This document shows positions 43,319-55,000 of a stretch of DNA of 64,000 nt, piece by piece. Numbering within the stretch: position 1 is the first letter of the stretch; each line of letters begins with the position of its first letter. The stretch covers positions 91,690,707 through 91,754,706 of the forward strand of contig CP136067.1 in NCBI GenBank assembly GCA_032622095.1. The letters run 5' to 3'. Source of the stretch: Siphonodentalium dalli. Its lineage: Eukaryota; Mollusca; Scaphopoda; Gadilida; Siphonodentaliidae. The position numbers and the translations under genes are program-made. The notes under the pieces are model-generated. The model saw only the letters and a program-made list of their open reading frames with translations, was not told the origin of the DNA and did no database searches.

Positions 43319-43918
43319 TCAATTGTTTGTGTCGATTCGTTTATCTGTTTTTGGAATGTAGAATGGTTTCAGCTTCTTTTTCTTGGAAGTTTTCTTGGAA
43401 TTTTCAATTTCTGGATGTTTATCTTCAGATTTGTTCTGTGAATCATTTGTAGGATCAACAGGTCGGTCTTGTTTGGAAAAATCTGATGTTGTAGACATCT
43501 CTTCAGTTTTGATATCTGCATTTGTTCTTGTATTGTTACTGCTTGTAGACTTTTGTATAGTTTTCACATTTTTTTTGTCGCCGAAATCTACTTTACAATG
43601 GAAGGACCAATGGGTGTCTTGTCCGCATTTGTAACAGTAACCATATGGCGGTTTCCAATTTTTATCAGCTTTGTTTTTCTCTTGTTTCTCTTGCCATTGC
43701 ATTTTGTTACAAAGTTTAAACAAATCGGTAGAGATCTGTCTCAATTCGACAAGATTATCTTGAATTTTTCTAGTCTGTGGTTGTGTAGATTTTTTTTAAT
43801 CTTCTTTATGTAGCTCAATATCGCTCTCTTCAATAACTGCAGGCCTTGGTCTTTTTCTAACAATATCTTCTTCGCTGGTGGCGTCGTCTGAAACAGGTCT
43901 TTTAATTCTCTTAAACAT
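43319..43918 (-). pseudogene. CCHC zinc-knuckle viral protein, left arm (nonsense)
   Basis: The same gene as 55197-55796. In this arm TCA has become TAA at the serine after KED (about residue 41), so only the C-terminal 141 codons remain open from an internal Met. The zinc knuckle CYKCGQDTHWSFHC is intact. The N-terminal 33 codons lie in the terminal repeat and duplicate the polymerase N-terminus. Confidence 0.85.
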
Positions 43919-44114
43919 TTTTGTCTTGAGTTTTGTCAGCAAAAAATATTGCGACTGGCTTCTTCGGAGTTGAAGTGTAAAGTGTAGAATTACACCTGCT
44001 TTTATAGCATCGAATGCATCGAATGCTATAAAAGCAGGTGTAATTCTACACTTTACACTTCAACTCCGAAGAAGCCAGTCGCAATATTTTTTGCTGACAA
44101 AACTCAAGACAAAA
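43820..44114. repeat. Joined terminal inverted repeats (left arm), promoter palindrome
   Basis: An imperfect palindrome centred at 44016.5. Its arms are ~200 bp; the right one is split by the MITE at 44,123. The inner stem reads GAATTACACCTGCTTTTATAGC and its complement around a CGAATGCATCGA centre that is a short direct repeat, not self-complementary. TATAAAAG faces outward on both sides about 80-90 bp before each ATG, making a bidirectional promoter for the zinc-knuckle gene (-) and polymerase (+). It is best read as two genome ends joined. Confidence 0.85.
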
Positions 44115-47100
44115 ATGTTTAAAGGCACGTGAGGCCTTAGTTGTCGAAAATATTCATATTTGTTCCAATCACCGTAAACAGAAAAACATTAAAATGCATA
44201 CAGTTTCGTTCATATATAACATAACTATCGCGTAAACAGCATGTTATCATAAAGACCTACTATATTTTACCTAAGCAAGAGCCTGGTTGTGTTACAGAAG
44301 ACAGCACAATGCTACTGGCTAATCACACAAAAATGGCATAAACGCTCTTTATTAGTTCCATATCAGGTATTCACCAACAAAGAACGCTCTTTCTGTTTAC
44401 CATCATAATATAAACAACCACCAGAAAGGTAACTTTTTATGCTTTTGTTTACATAACAATGGTCAAACAAATGACAATAACATACTGTTTATGCGATATT
44501 TCGTATTTGTATACGGACAAAGTCTGTCTACATTTTGATGTTCTTTCTGTTTGTGGCGGTTTTTGACGGGTGGAAATATTTTTACAGGATACCCACCGCC
44601 AAGGCCAACCGTACCTTTAAGAGAATTAAAAGACCTGTTTCAGACGACGCCACCAGCGAAGAAGATATTGTTAGAAAAAGACCAAGGCCTGCAGTTATTG
44701 AAGAGAGTGATATGGAAACTGATGGGGCAGAAAGTGAAGAAAGTTCTAGTGATGGGCAGATTGGACGCGGTCGAAGACAGAATAGAGAAATTGGTGGGAA
44801 GAGAAAGAGAAGTCTGGGTAGAGAGCGTGTTGTGTTCAATCCAACAAAATATTTCAAATTGGAGCTGAACTCGGAGAAATTTTCCAGAAAATTTAAATCA
44901 GCAGCACGACAATTTGGTGTGAAATTCGAGAAATTTACAGATCCAATTGAGAACATTCCAGAGATATTTGAGAAGTTGACAGAAGAATTGAAACAGAAAT
45001 GTGCAGCAAATGAGAAGACAAGAATCAGAGTTACGATAAATCATCCAGGACTTGATATGAGCATTTTCATTCCATTCACAAAAGCCAGTGAATTGAATGG
45101 TGGGACACTCATGGATAATATTCAAAATGTAGTTCAATCAAATGCAGACTTTACAATTCATGACGGTGCACTCAATTTCGAAATCTTCGTTACAGATATT
45201 CCGGAAGGTGGTACACGACACTCACTACATTATGGACCATTTGCAGACAAGAACAAGCTGACAAAAGTAAAAAGAAGTATTGTCCGGATTGAAAATGCTG
45301 ATGATGTTATGTGTATGGCAAGATCTATTGTCATCGGAATGTGTAAGGCAGATAGTGATGGATCTGCGTGCTGGTCAAAGAAATGGAAAAGAATAAGACA
45401 ATCAATATACACAGCACAAACAGATGCCGCAAAAAATCTATTCAACCGTGCTGGCATTCCGCACGATACAGTTTGCAGTATCAATGAGTTCCACAAGATT
45501 CAAGAAATATTGTATCCAGAATATGTTGTGAAAATTCACAATGAATTTGCTGGCGCTGGATTTCTATTTGAACCTGCAAAAATGTGTTCGGAGAGCAAAT
45601 GTGTACACATCTACTACAACAACAATCACTTCGACACCATAACATCAATCAAAGGATTTCTAGGTACCAGCTACTACTGCGAATTCTGTGACATTGGATT
45701 CAAAAGTCGTGGCGATCATCGATGCAGATTTGTTTGTGCATGCTGGTCATTGACATAGTGTAATTTCACAAATTGGGTGAAGTGTAGAACGTGTCGACGA
45801 TCATTCAGAAGTAAATCTTGTTTCGACAACCATTTGAAGACGGAAGGAAAACAGAAAAGAAAAATATGTGATTTGGTTCAACTATGCAACAATTGTGATG
45901 AAGAAATTCTCACCAATAAATCAAGCAGACATATATGTGCGGGGTTGAAGAAATGCAAACATTGCAAAGAAATCGTTGAAGCAGATCACAGGTGCTACAT
46001 TCCAAAATATGAACCACCGGAAAAGAAACCTGCAAAGATTCCATATGTATTCTTTGACTTTGAATGCAGACAAGACACAGGTGTTCATATTCCAAACTTC
46101 TGTGTTGCACATACCGCTTGTGGAGATTGCATGTGTAAACCAATCGAAGAAAAATGTGAAACATGCGGACCGGATTCCAGAGAATTTGTATTCAAGGGTG
46201 ACAACGTTTTAACAGACTTCACAAACTGGTTATTCCACAAAGATCACAAAGGATGTGTTGCAATAGCACATAATGCTCAGGGATACGATGCACAGTTTCT
46301 ACTTCAAGCACACATACAAAGTGGAATTCATAAACCAGAACTGATCATGAATGGAAACAAAATTCTCAGTTTAAAATGCAACAGCGTGAAAGTTATTGAT
46401 TCTCTGAGTTTTCTGATGATGCCGCTTTCAAAGTTTCCACAAACTTTTCAGCTGAATGAGATGACGAAAGGACACTTTGGGCGAATTCACCAAAGTTTCA
46501 AAATTACATTGGACCTTACTTGGCTTCTGATTACTACAAACCAGACATGATGAGCGTGGAAAATCGAGAGAAATTCTTTGAATGGTACAATGAGAAAATA
46601 GAAAATTACGTGATATTCAACTTCCAAGAAGAGATGGAGAAGTACTGCAAATCAGACGTGGATATTCTTCGCCGTGGATGTGGAAATTTCAGGAAATACA
46701 TATTGGAAACAGAACAGATTGACCCGTTCATTGAGTCAATAACATTGGCGCAAGTTTGCAATTTGGCATGGAGGAAGAATTCAATGCCAGAGAAAACAAT
46801 TGGAATCATTCCAGATGGTGGATACCCATGTGCTAAAAACTATTCCATGAAAGCGATACGTTGGATTCAACATCTATCATTGTCACGTATGATAACAATT
46901 AAGCATGCTTTGAATGGAGGAGAAATCAAGATTGGTAGACACTACGTCGATGGATATGAGGAAGCCACAAGAACAGTTTTTGAGATGAATGGATGTCTGT
47001 TTCATGGATGTCCAAAATGTTACAACAACAGACAATACAAGAATCCCTATACGATGCTCACCATGGAAGAATTATATACAAGAACTCAACAGAAGAAAGA

Positions 47101-48076
47101 TGAACTGGAAAGTCTTGGTTACAGAGTTGAATCACTTTGGGGACATCAGATCGACGAAAGAATGAAATCGGATGTGAAATTCAAACAACAAATGGAATCT
47201 TTCTACAAACATCGAGACCCCATTTTGCCAAGAGAAGCATTGTTTGGTGGACGTACAAATGCCATCAAATTGTACAAGGAAATTGATCAAGATTCCACAA
47301 AAGAAATCAAGTTCATCGATGTGTGTTCGTTGTATCCAAAGAACAGAAGCAAAAGTTTGTACAGGATTATTATGCAGCTGAGGGTATAAAATTGGAGAAC
47401 ATCGAGAAGAATCCAGGAAAACGCAGTGGATAAGCCATCACGTTATTTTGAATTGCTTACTAGTAACAATATAATTGTTCAAAATGTTACACTTCTTGAT
47501 GGTGACAAATTCATTCTGGTAAATTATGTTGATATTTTAGATAATATTGAACCTCATCATTCAGCAAATGTTGTTGTTGCTTCTTTTGTTACAGCGTATG
47601 CAAGATTACAATTGTATAAAGTTTTTAAAAAACTTGGAGATAGAGTGCTGTATTTTGATACAGACAGCTGTATGTATGTCAGTGATCCATCAAAGAAGAA
47701 CATCAAAACTATCGAAGGAAGATTGGGGAAATGGAGTGACGAACATCCAGATGCAAAGATTGTCAAATTTGTTGGACTTGGGCCAAAGAACTACGGATAT
47801 GAATACATCAAAGATGGGAGAAGATACACCAAATGTAAGGTAAAAGGTATCACTCTTGATTACAGCGCAAGTCAAAAAGTTAATTTTGAAACAATGGTAC
47901 AATGTGTTAATGATCGTGAAAATTTCAAAACTGTTGTTGAGTATCCTTCCAGAATTAAAAGACAAAAGAACCATCAACTGATTAGTAAGTGTCAAACCAA
48001 AACTTTCAGATCGGTGTACACAAAACGAAAACTCGTCAATGGTATTCACACATATCCATACGGATGGAGATGTTGA
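44115..48076 (+). pseudogene. polB: Protein-primed-type family B DNA polymerase, left arm (broken)
   Basis: Mirror copy of 51109-55000. Breaks seen here: a 494-bp MITE at codon 3; CAG to TAG giving a stop after ACWSLT (45758); a 7-bp deletion after GGACACTTT (46,480); a ~420-bp deletion right after the motif A SLYP (47,338); and the stop after AAACGCAGTGG that both arms share. Retained: exonuclease-like FFDFEC, HNAQGYD, YCKSDVD, EMNGCLFHGCPKC, and the motif C block VLYFDTDSCMYV at ~47,650. The C-terminus is HTYPYGW. The gene is not functional in this arm. Confidence 0.9.
44123..44616. mobile_element. TTAA-flanked MITE private to the left arm
   Basis: 494 bp with inverted ends AGGCACGTGAGGCCTT and AGGTACGGTTGGCCTT, flanked by TTAA on both sides (44119-44122, 44617-44620). 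The right arm shows the empty site with one TTAA (GTTTAAGAGAATT at ~55,200). Termini of the same family occur at 24,207 and 37,293. TTAA duplication is typical of piggyBac-type elements. Confidence 0.9.
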
Positions 48077-48680
48077 GTCATTTCATGTCAAGATGTTGAC
48101 AGGAGTAGTACCTCCAGAAATTGCTGAGAAGATTTATGGATATTTGGTGGCACAGTCAACACTTATTCCAGAGATAAAGAAGGAATTACAAGAAGTCTGG
48201 TTTGAAAGAGAAAAGGAAGCAATACTACGATGCTGTGATGTCGACGAATGTTTACAGAGATTGGACTATCTTGAGACAAGTATATTTTCTCATTTCTCTC
48301 AAAAATATATTAAATCATTTATTAAATTCAAAACATTTTTTCTCATTGAAAGAATATCTGATTTTTGGATATTTGGTGGTGATGAACACCATTTAGATTT
48401 AGAAACTTTTGATGAACATGACTATATTCATTATACAAAGTATGAAGATAATTATCCTCTTGCTAGGGGAACCTTTAAATCAGTTCCTAGGATCTATGGG
48501 TATTTGTTAACAAAACAAATGTCAACATATGCAAAAATTAAAAACATTATAGGAAATGATTTTTTTGTTTACAGAACTAACAGAAGAATAGAAGACTATA
48601 ATACTTGGATTATTGAAATGTTTGGAAATATTTACAGCTATGGAGATTTCTGTTTAAAAACTAAATTCACACGTCGTTAA
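48039..48680 (+). CDS. Viral protein of unknown function between polymerase and ATPase (left arm)
   Basis: A 213-codon frame overlaps the polymerase C-terminus by 38 nt, so the true start may be a later ATG (VKMLTGVVPPEIAEKI). It contains DVDECLQRLDYLETS, FKTFFLIERISDFWIFGG, DEHDYIHYTKYEDNYPLARG and RTNRRIEDYNTWIIEM. No family recognised. The right arm lacks one codon (GAA in KKELQEVW) and has a nonsense change (GAA to TAA) after NTWII, so this copy is the longer. Position between polB and the ATPase gene suggests a conserved virus gene, not host DNA. Confidence 0.6.
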   Translation: MVFTHIHTDGDVESFHVKMLTGVVPPEIAEKIYGYLVAQSTLIPEIKKELQEVWFEREKEAILRCCDVDECLQRLDYLETSIFSHFSQKYIKSFIKFKTFFLIERISDFWIFGGDEHHLDLETFDEHDYIHYTKYEDNYPLARGTFKSVPRIYGYLLTKQMSTYAKIKNIIGNDFFVYRTNRRIEDYNTWIIEMFGNIYSYGDFCLKTKFTRR

Positions 48681-48713
48681 GTTCACTCTCTGATCAGGCA
48701 TCAAAGTGACAAC

Positions 48714-49363
48714 ATGGAAGAATCTTTACTTTTCCAACATCCGTGTAATTTATTTATCAGCGGACCTAGTGGATCAGGTAAAACAGAATTTGTTAAAAAG
48801 TTATTGAATTTAAACACGATTTATTCCAAACACCACCAAAGAAAATAGTTTGGTGTTACAAAGAATGGCAAGACACATACAATCGTATAAAAGAAATTGA
48901 TAACGTTGAGTTTATCGATGGTATTCCAGACGATGATGAGGAAATTGTATCAGATAAATCATTTCCTCATCTTGTTGTTTTCGATGACATGATGGGGGAA
49001 CAAGATGAAGACAAAATAATGCTTTGGTTTACTAGAAAAGGTCACCATCGAAATGCTTCAATAATTTACATTACTCAAAACATGTTCCAAATATCAAAAA
49101 GTAGCAGAACTATAAGTTTGAATGCACACTACATGGTTTTATTTCAAAGCGTTCGAGATAAAAATCAAATAAAAGTTTTGGCTCATCAAATGCAAATCAA
49201 TCATTTGAAACAAGCATACGAAGATGCAACTTCAATAAATCATGGATATATTTTAGTAGATTTTCATCCTAGAACAGAAATTTATTTGCGAATTAGAACT
49301 GATATTTTCCATAAATGGTTGACAGCTAATGACCGAGGTCCTGTCATTTATTCAAAAGTATAA
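48714..49363 (+). pseudogene. FtsK/HerA-type genome-packaging ATPase, left arm (frameshift)
   Basis: It begins MEESLLFQHPCNLFISGPSG; Walker A is GPSGSGKT (~residues 17-24). One A is missing from the A-run after GTT (48,797), shifting the frame until the main body resumes. Walker B is LVVFDDMM, followed by TRKGHHRNASIIYITQNMFQ, a sensor-like block. The order and motifs match the A32-like packaging ATPases of Polintons, adintoviruses and large DNA viruses. The right arm has the reading frame here but a nonsense change elsewhere. Confidence 0.85.
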
Positions 49364-49394
49364 ATTCAGTTGTTACTTTTCTCATTTTAGAACC

Positions 49395-49667
49395 ATGTCG
49401 TCCACCGAGATGTTTAGTCATGATGAACTGTCACAAATTATAAATTTCTTCACTTTTGCAGCTGAATTATTTCTTGAAAATGATTGGAAATTACCATCAC
49501 AGACAAAAAAGTTTTTTCAGAGAAATAAAAATGTTCTTAAAAAAATCTCTGATCGATCAACTGATATGGAAACAAAACGCAAATTAATTTTACAACGAGG
49601 TGGTAGTGGGTTCCTTGGAGGAGTTTTAATTAGAAGTCTTTTTTTAAGAACATTTTTATTTCTCTGA
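49395..49667 (+). pseudogene. pX-like small virion protein, truncated at the palindrome centre
   Basis: From MSSTEMFSHDELSQIINFF the frame runs AAELFLENDWKLPSQTKKFF, RNKNVLKKISDRSTDMETKR and KLILQRGGSGFLGG. A Leu/Lys-rich helix region followed by 'KR-L--QRGG-flg' is the signature of the small pX/pVI-like protein found after the ATPase in Polinton/adintovirus genomes. The native frame crosses the 93-bp spacer and then runs into the inverted right arm, so the C-terminus after GGVLIRSLF is artificial. Family assignment is by pattern, not search. Confidence 0.6.
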
Positions 49668-49789
49668 AAAAACTTTTTTGTCTGTGATGGTAATTTCCAA
49701 TCATTTTCAAGAAATAATTCAGCTGCAAAAGTGAAGAAATTTATAATTTGTGACAGTTCATCATGACTAAACATCTCGGTGGACGACAT
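49517..49789 (-). pseudogene. pX-like protein, right arm (truncated)
   Basis: Mirror of 49395. It is identical to the left copy up to RNKNVLKK, where the arm ends; beyond that the frame reads the spacer in the wrong orientation (RLLIKTPPRNPLPP). The conserved QRGG segment is therefore lost in this copy. Confidence 0.6.
49546..49638. other. 93-bp spacer at the palindrome centre
   Basis: Left arm ends in ATGTTCTTAAAAAAA (49545), right arm starts TTTTTTTAAGAACAT (49639). The spacer continues the left arm's pX-like frame without interruption, so it is the true downstream viral sequence and the turn-around occurred just beyond it. Confidence 0.9.
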
Positions 49790-49823
49790 GGTTCTAAAAT
49801 GAGAAAAGTAACAACAACTGAAT

Positions 49824-50474
49824 TTATACTTTTGAATAAATGACAGGACCTCGGTCATTAGCTGTCAACAATTTATGGAAAATATCAGTTCTAATTCGCA
49901 AATAATTTTCTGTTCTAGGATGAAAATCTACTAAAATATATCCATGATTTATTGAAGTTGCATCTTCGTATGCTTGTTTCAAATGATTGATTTGCATTTG
50001 ATGAGCCAAAACTTTTATTTGATTTTTATCTCGAACGCTTTGAAATAAAACCATGTAGTGTGCATTCAAACTTATAGTTCTGCTACTTTTTGATTTTTGG
50101 AACATGTTTTGAGTAATGTAAATTATTGAAGTATTTCGATGGTGACCTTTTCTAGTAAACCAACGCATTATTTTGTCTTCATCTTGTTCCCCCATCATGT
50201 CATCGAAAACAACAAGATGAGGAAATTATTTATCTGATACAATTTCCTCATCATCGTCTGGAATACCATCGATAAACTCAACGTTATCAATTTCTTTTAT
50301 ACGATTGTATGTGTCTTGCCATTCTTTGTAACACCAAACTATTTTCTTTGGTGGTGTTTGGAATAAATCGTGTTTAAATTCAATAACTTTTTTAACAAAT
50401 TCTGTTTTACCTGATCCACTAGGTCCGCTGATAAATAAATTACACGGATGTTGGAAAAGTAAAGATTCTTCCAT
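49824..50474 (-). pseudogene. FtsK/HerA-type packaging ATPase, right arm (nonsense)
   Basis: The reading frame is preserved across the Walker A region (FISGPSGSGKTEFVKKVIEF) and through PPKKIVWCYKEWQDTYNRIK. TCA to TAA then stops it after IVSDK (50,226), just before FPHLVVFDDMM (Walker B). The remainder is open to PVIYSKV. The break differs from that in the left arm, so the two copies were inactivated independently. Confidence 0.85.
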
Positions 50475-50507
50475 GTTGTCACTTTGATTCCTAATCAGAG
50501 AGTGAAC

Positions 50508-51146
50508 TTAACGACGTGTGAATTTAGTTTTTAAACAGAAATCTCCATAGCTGTAAATATTTCCAAACATTTAAATAATCCAAGTATTATAGTCTTCTAT
50601 TCTTCTGTTTGTTCTGTGAACAAAAAAATCATTTCCTATAATGTTTTTAATTTTTGCATATGTTGACATTTTTTTTGTTAACAAATACCCATAGATCCTA
50701 GGAACTGATTTAAAGGTTCCCCTAGCAAGAGGATAATTATCTTCATACTTTGTATAATGAATATAGTCATGTTCATCAAAAGTTTCTAAATCTAAATGGT
50801 GTTCATCACCACCAAATATCCAAAAATCAGATATTCTTTCAATGAGAAAAAATGTTTTGAATTTAATAAATGATTTAATATATTTTTGAGAGAAATGAGA
50901 AAATATACTTGTCTCAAGATAGTCCAATCTCTGTAAACATTCGTCGACATCACAGCATCGTAGTATTGCTTCCTTTTCTCTTTCAAACCAGACTTGTAAT
51001 TCCTTCTTTATCTCTGGAATAAGTGTTGACTGTGCCACCAAATATCCATACATCTTCTCAGCAATTTCTGGAGGTACTACTCCTGTCAACATCTTGACAT
51101 GAAATGACTCAACATCTCCATCCGTATGGATATGTGTGAATACCAT
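50508..51146 (-). pseudogene. Unknown viral gene between polymerase and ATPase, right arm
   Basis: Copy of 48039-48680. Stopped after DYNTWII by GAA to TAA at ~50,571; the remaining tail (MFGNIYSYGDFCLK) lies downstream in the same frame. One codon shorter than the left copy at KKELQVW. Confidence 0.7.
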
Positions 51147-54100
51147 TGACGAGTTTTCGTTTTGTGTACACCGATCTGAAAGTTTTGGTTTGACACTCAC
51201 TAATCAGTTGATGGTTCTTTTGTCTTTTAATTCTGGAAGGATACTCAACAACAGTTTTGAAATTTTCACGATCATTAACACATTGTACCATTGTTTCAAA
51301 ATTACCTTTTTGACTTGCGCTGTAATCAAGAGTGATACCTTTTACCTTACATTTGGTGTATCTTCTCCCATCTTTGATGTATTCATATCCGTAGTTCTTT
51401 GGCCCAAGTCCAACAAATTTGACAATCTTTGCATCTGGATGTTCGTCGCTCCATTTCCCCAATCTTCCTTCGATAGTTTTGATGTACTTCTTTGATGGAT
51501 CACTGACATACATACAGCTGTCTGTATCAAAATACAGCACTCTATCTCCAAGTTTTTTTTAAACTTTATACAATTGTAATCTTGCATACGCTGTAACAAA
51601 AGAAGCAACAACAACATTTGCTGAATGATGAGGTTCAATATTATCTAAAATATCAACATAATTTACCAGAATGAATTTGTCACCATCAAGAAGTGTAACA
51701 TTTTGAACAATTATATTGTTACTAGTAAGCAATTCAAAATAACGTGATGGCTTATCCACTGCGTTTTCCTGGATTCTTCTCGATGTTCTCCAATTTTATA
51801 CCCTCAGCTGCATAATAATCCTGTACAAACTTTTGCTTCTGTTCTTCTGTCTCAACACCAAATGGATAACCACTACATTCCTGTTTGATCTTTAGATGTT
51901 TGTCGATATAGGATTTGTATATTTCATCTGTCCAATCTGTCCAATGCCAAATTTGGTACACATCAAGTATTTTGTAGCCAACATCCATTGCTTTGAATAA
52001 TTCTGGCGTGGTCCACACTCCGTTTATAGCTCGATCTTCTTCTGAATGGTTACATGTCTCGTTCTCATTGATGGCGCAAGTGTTGCACAAAGTAAAAACC
52101 ATTTTGTTGTTACAATGAATCGGTAGAACTGGAATATACAATTTCGATGGTGGTAAAATTGTACATTTAACAAGCCCCGCATAGTCTCTAATGTGTTCTT
52201 GATCGATCTGCTCTTGGCTCAAAATTTCTGGATGTCCAACAGGGTAGAATTTATATTTGTTGCAATATGGATACAACGAACACACATCGATGAACTTGAT
52301 TTCTTTTGTGGAATCTTGATCAATTTCCTCGTACAATTTGATGGCATTTGTACGTCCACCAAACAATGCTTCTCTTGGCAAAATGGGGTCTCGATGTTTG
52401 TAGAAAGATTCCATTTGTTGTTTGAATTTCACATCCGATTTCATTCTTTCGTCGATCTGATGTCCCCAAAGTGATTCAACTCTGTAACCAAGACTTTCCA
52501 GTTCATCTTTCTTCTGTTGAGTTCTTGTATATAATTCTTCCATGGTGAGCATCGTATAGGGATTCTTGTATTGTCTGTTGTTGTAACATTTTAGACATCC
52601 ATGAAACAGACATCCATTCATCTCAAAAACTGTTCTTGTGGCTTCCTCATATCCATCGACGTAGTGTCCACCAATCTTGATTTCTCCTCCATTCAAAGCA
52701 TGCTTAATTGTTATCATACGTGACAATGATAGATGTTGAAGCCAACGTATCGATTTCATGGAATAGTTTTTAGCACATGGGTAACCACCATCTGGAATGA
52801 TTTCAATTGTTTTCTCTGGCATTGAATTCTTCCTCCACGACAAATTGCAAACTTGCGCCAATGTTATTGACTCAATGAACGGGTTAATCTGTTCTGTTTC
52901 CAATATGTATTTCCTGAAATTTCCACATCCACGGCGAAGAATATCCACGTCTGATTTGCAGTACTTCTCCATCTCTTCTTGGAAGTTGAATATCACGTAA
53001 TTTTCTATTTTCTCATTGTACCATTCAAAGAATTTCTCTCGATTTTCCACGCTCATCATGTCTGGTTTGTAGTAATCAGACGCCAAGTAAGGTCCAATGT
53101 AATTTTGAAACTTTGGTGAATTCGCCCAATGTGGAAAGTGTCCTTTCGTCATCTCATTCAGCTGAAAAGTTTGTGGAAACTTTGAAAGCGGCATCATCAG
53201 AAAACTCAGAGAATCAATAACTTTCACGCTGTTGCATTTTAAACTGAGAATTTTGTTTCCATTCATGATCAGTTCTGGTTTATGAATTCCACTTTGTATG
53301 AGTGCTTGAAGTAGAAACTGTGCATCGTATCCCTGAGCATTATGTGCTATTGCAACACATCCTTTGTGATCTTGGTGGAATAACCAGTTTGTGAAGTCTG
53401 TTAAAACGTTGTCACCCTTGAATACAAATTCTCTGGAATCCGGTCCGCATTTTTCACATTTTTCTTCGATTGGTTTACACATGCAATCTCCACAAGCGGT
53501 ATGTGCAACACAGAAGTTTGGAATATGAACACCTGTGTCTTGTCTGCATTCAAAGTCAAAGAATACATATGGAATCTTTGCAGGTTTCTTTTCCGGTGAT
53601 TCATATTTTGGAATGTAGCACCTGTGATCTGCTTCAACGATTTCTTTGCAATGTTTGCATTTCTTCAACCCCGTACATATATGTCTGCTTGATTTATTGG
53701 TGAGAATTTCTTCATCACAATTGTTGCATAGTTGAACCAAATCACATATTTTTCTTTTCTGTTTTCCTTCCGTCTTCAAATGGTTGTCGAAACAAGATTT
53801 ACTTCTGAATGATCGTCGACACGTTCTACACTTCACCCAATTTGTGAAATTACACTGTGTCAATGACCAGCATGCACAAACAAATCTGCATCGATGATCG
53901 CCACGACTTTTGAATCCAATGTCACAGAATTCGCAGTAGTAGCTGGTGCCTAGAAATCCTTTGATTGATGTTATGGTGTCGAAGTGATTGTTGTTGTAGT
54001 AGATGTGTACACATTTGCTATCCGAACACATTTCTGCAGGTTCAAATAGAAATCCAGCGCCAGCAAATTCATTGTGAATTTTCACAACATATTCTGGATA

Positions 54101-55000
54101 CAATATTTCTTGAATCTTGTGGAACTCATTGATACTGCAAACTGTATCGTGCGGAATGCCAGCACGGTTGAGTAGATTTTTTGCGGCATCTGTTTGTGCT
54201 GTGTATATTGATTGTCTTATTCTTTTCCATTTCTTTGACCAGCACGCAGATCCATCACTATCTGCCTTACACATTCCGATGACAATAGATCTTGCCATAC
54301 ACATAACATCATCAGCATTTTCAATCCGGACAATACTTCTTTTTACTTTTGTCAGCTTGTTCTTGTCTGCAAATGGTCCATAATGTAGTGAGTGTCGTGT
54401 ACCACTTTCCGGAATATCTGTAACGAAGATTTCGAAATTGAGTGCACCGTCATGAATTGTAAAGTCTGCATTTGATTGAACTACATTTTGAATATTATCC
54501 ATGAGTGTCCCACCATTCAATTCAATGGCTTTTGTGAATGGAATGAAAATGCTCATATCAAGTCCTGGATGATTTATCGTAACTCTGATTCTTGTCTTCT
54601 CATTTGCTGAACATTTCTGTTTCAATTCTTCTGTCAACTTCTCAAATATCTCTGGAATGTTCTCAATTGGATCTGTAAATTTCTCGAATTTCACACCAAA
54701 TTGTCGTGCTGCTGATTTAAATTTACTGGAAAATTTCTCCGAGTTCAGCTCCAATTTGAAATATTTTGTTGGATTGAACACAACACGCTCTCTAGCCAGA
54801 CTTCTCTTTCTCTTCCCACCAATTTCTCTATTCTGTCTTCGGCCGCGTCCAATCTGCCCATCACTAGAACTTTCTTCACTTTCTGCCCCATCAGTTTCCA
54901 TATCACTCTCTTCAATAACTGCAGGCCTTGGTCTTTTTCTAACAATATCTTCTTCGCTGGTGGCGTCGTCTGAAACAGGTCTTTTAATTCTCTTAAACAT
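51109..55000 (-). pseudogene. polB: Protein-primed-type family B DNA polymerase, right arm
   Basis: ATG at 55000. The first 1,082 codons are open: shared N-terminus MFKRIKRPVSDD, acidic/basic linker (EESSSDG, GGKRKRSL), a cysteine-rich zinc region (YYCEFCDIGFKSRGDHRC to KHCKEIVEADHRC, ~355-460), Exo I FFDFECRQDTG (~480), Exo II HNAQGYDAQFL (~555), Exo III YCKSDVDIL (~680), EMNGCLFHGC-KC (~795), ALFGGRTNA (~880) and motif A DVCSLYP (~905). After NPGKRSG comes a stop. The motif B block (KxxxNSxYG type) expected here is missing in both arms. Downstream, a frameshift at a T-run (51,553) precedes motif C VLYFDTDS, and the C-terminus ends in PYGW. Polinton/adintovirus type. Confidence 0.92.

Larger units (their letters stand above)
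35082..49545. repeat. Left arm of a giant inverted duplication
   Basis: The whole segment is repeated in reverse complement at 49,639-64,000. Every recognisable feature (retrotransposon, minisatellite, all viral genes, stem-loops) has its mirror partner. Private differences on this arm include a MITE at 44,123-44,616, a ~420-bp deletion in the polymerase, a 35-bp deletion in the OTU-like gene and extra copies of a 19-bp repeat. Identity by eye is about 97-99% outside indels. Confidence 0.95.

Noticed and set aside
44000-44035. Opposite orientation of the hairpin centre in the two arms, like flip/flop ends of hairpin-ended viruses
   Set aside because: The right centre is exactly the reverse complement of the left one, as required by the inversion of the whole arm, so there is no independent flip.
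44582-44956. Antisense frames across the polymerase, ATPase and unknown gene (both arms)
   Set aside because: They are shadows on the opposite strand of well-supported coding sequence and contain no domain.
49329-49394. Upstream extension of the pX-like frame (VLSFIQKYKFSCYF)
   Set aside because: It overlaps the ATPase C-terminus in another frame; the ATG at 49395 gives the family-like start.
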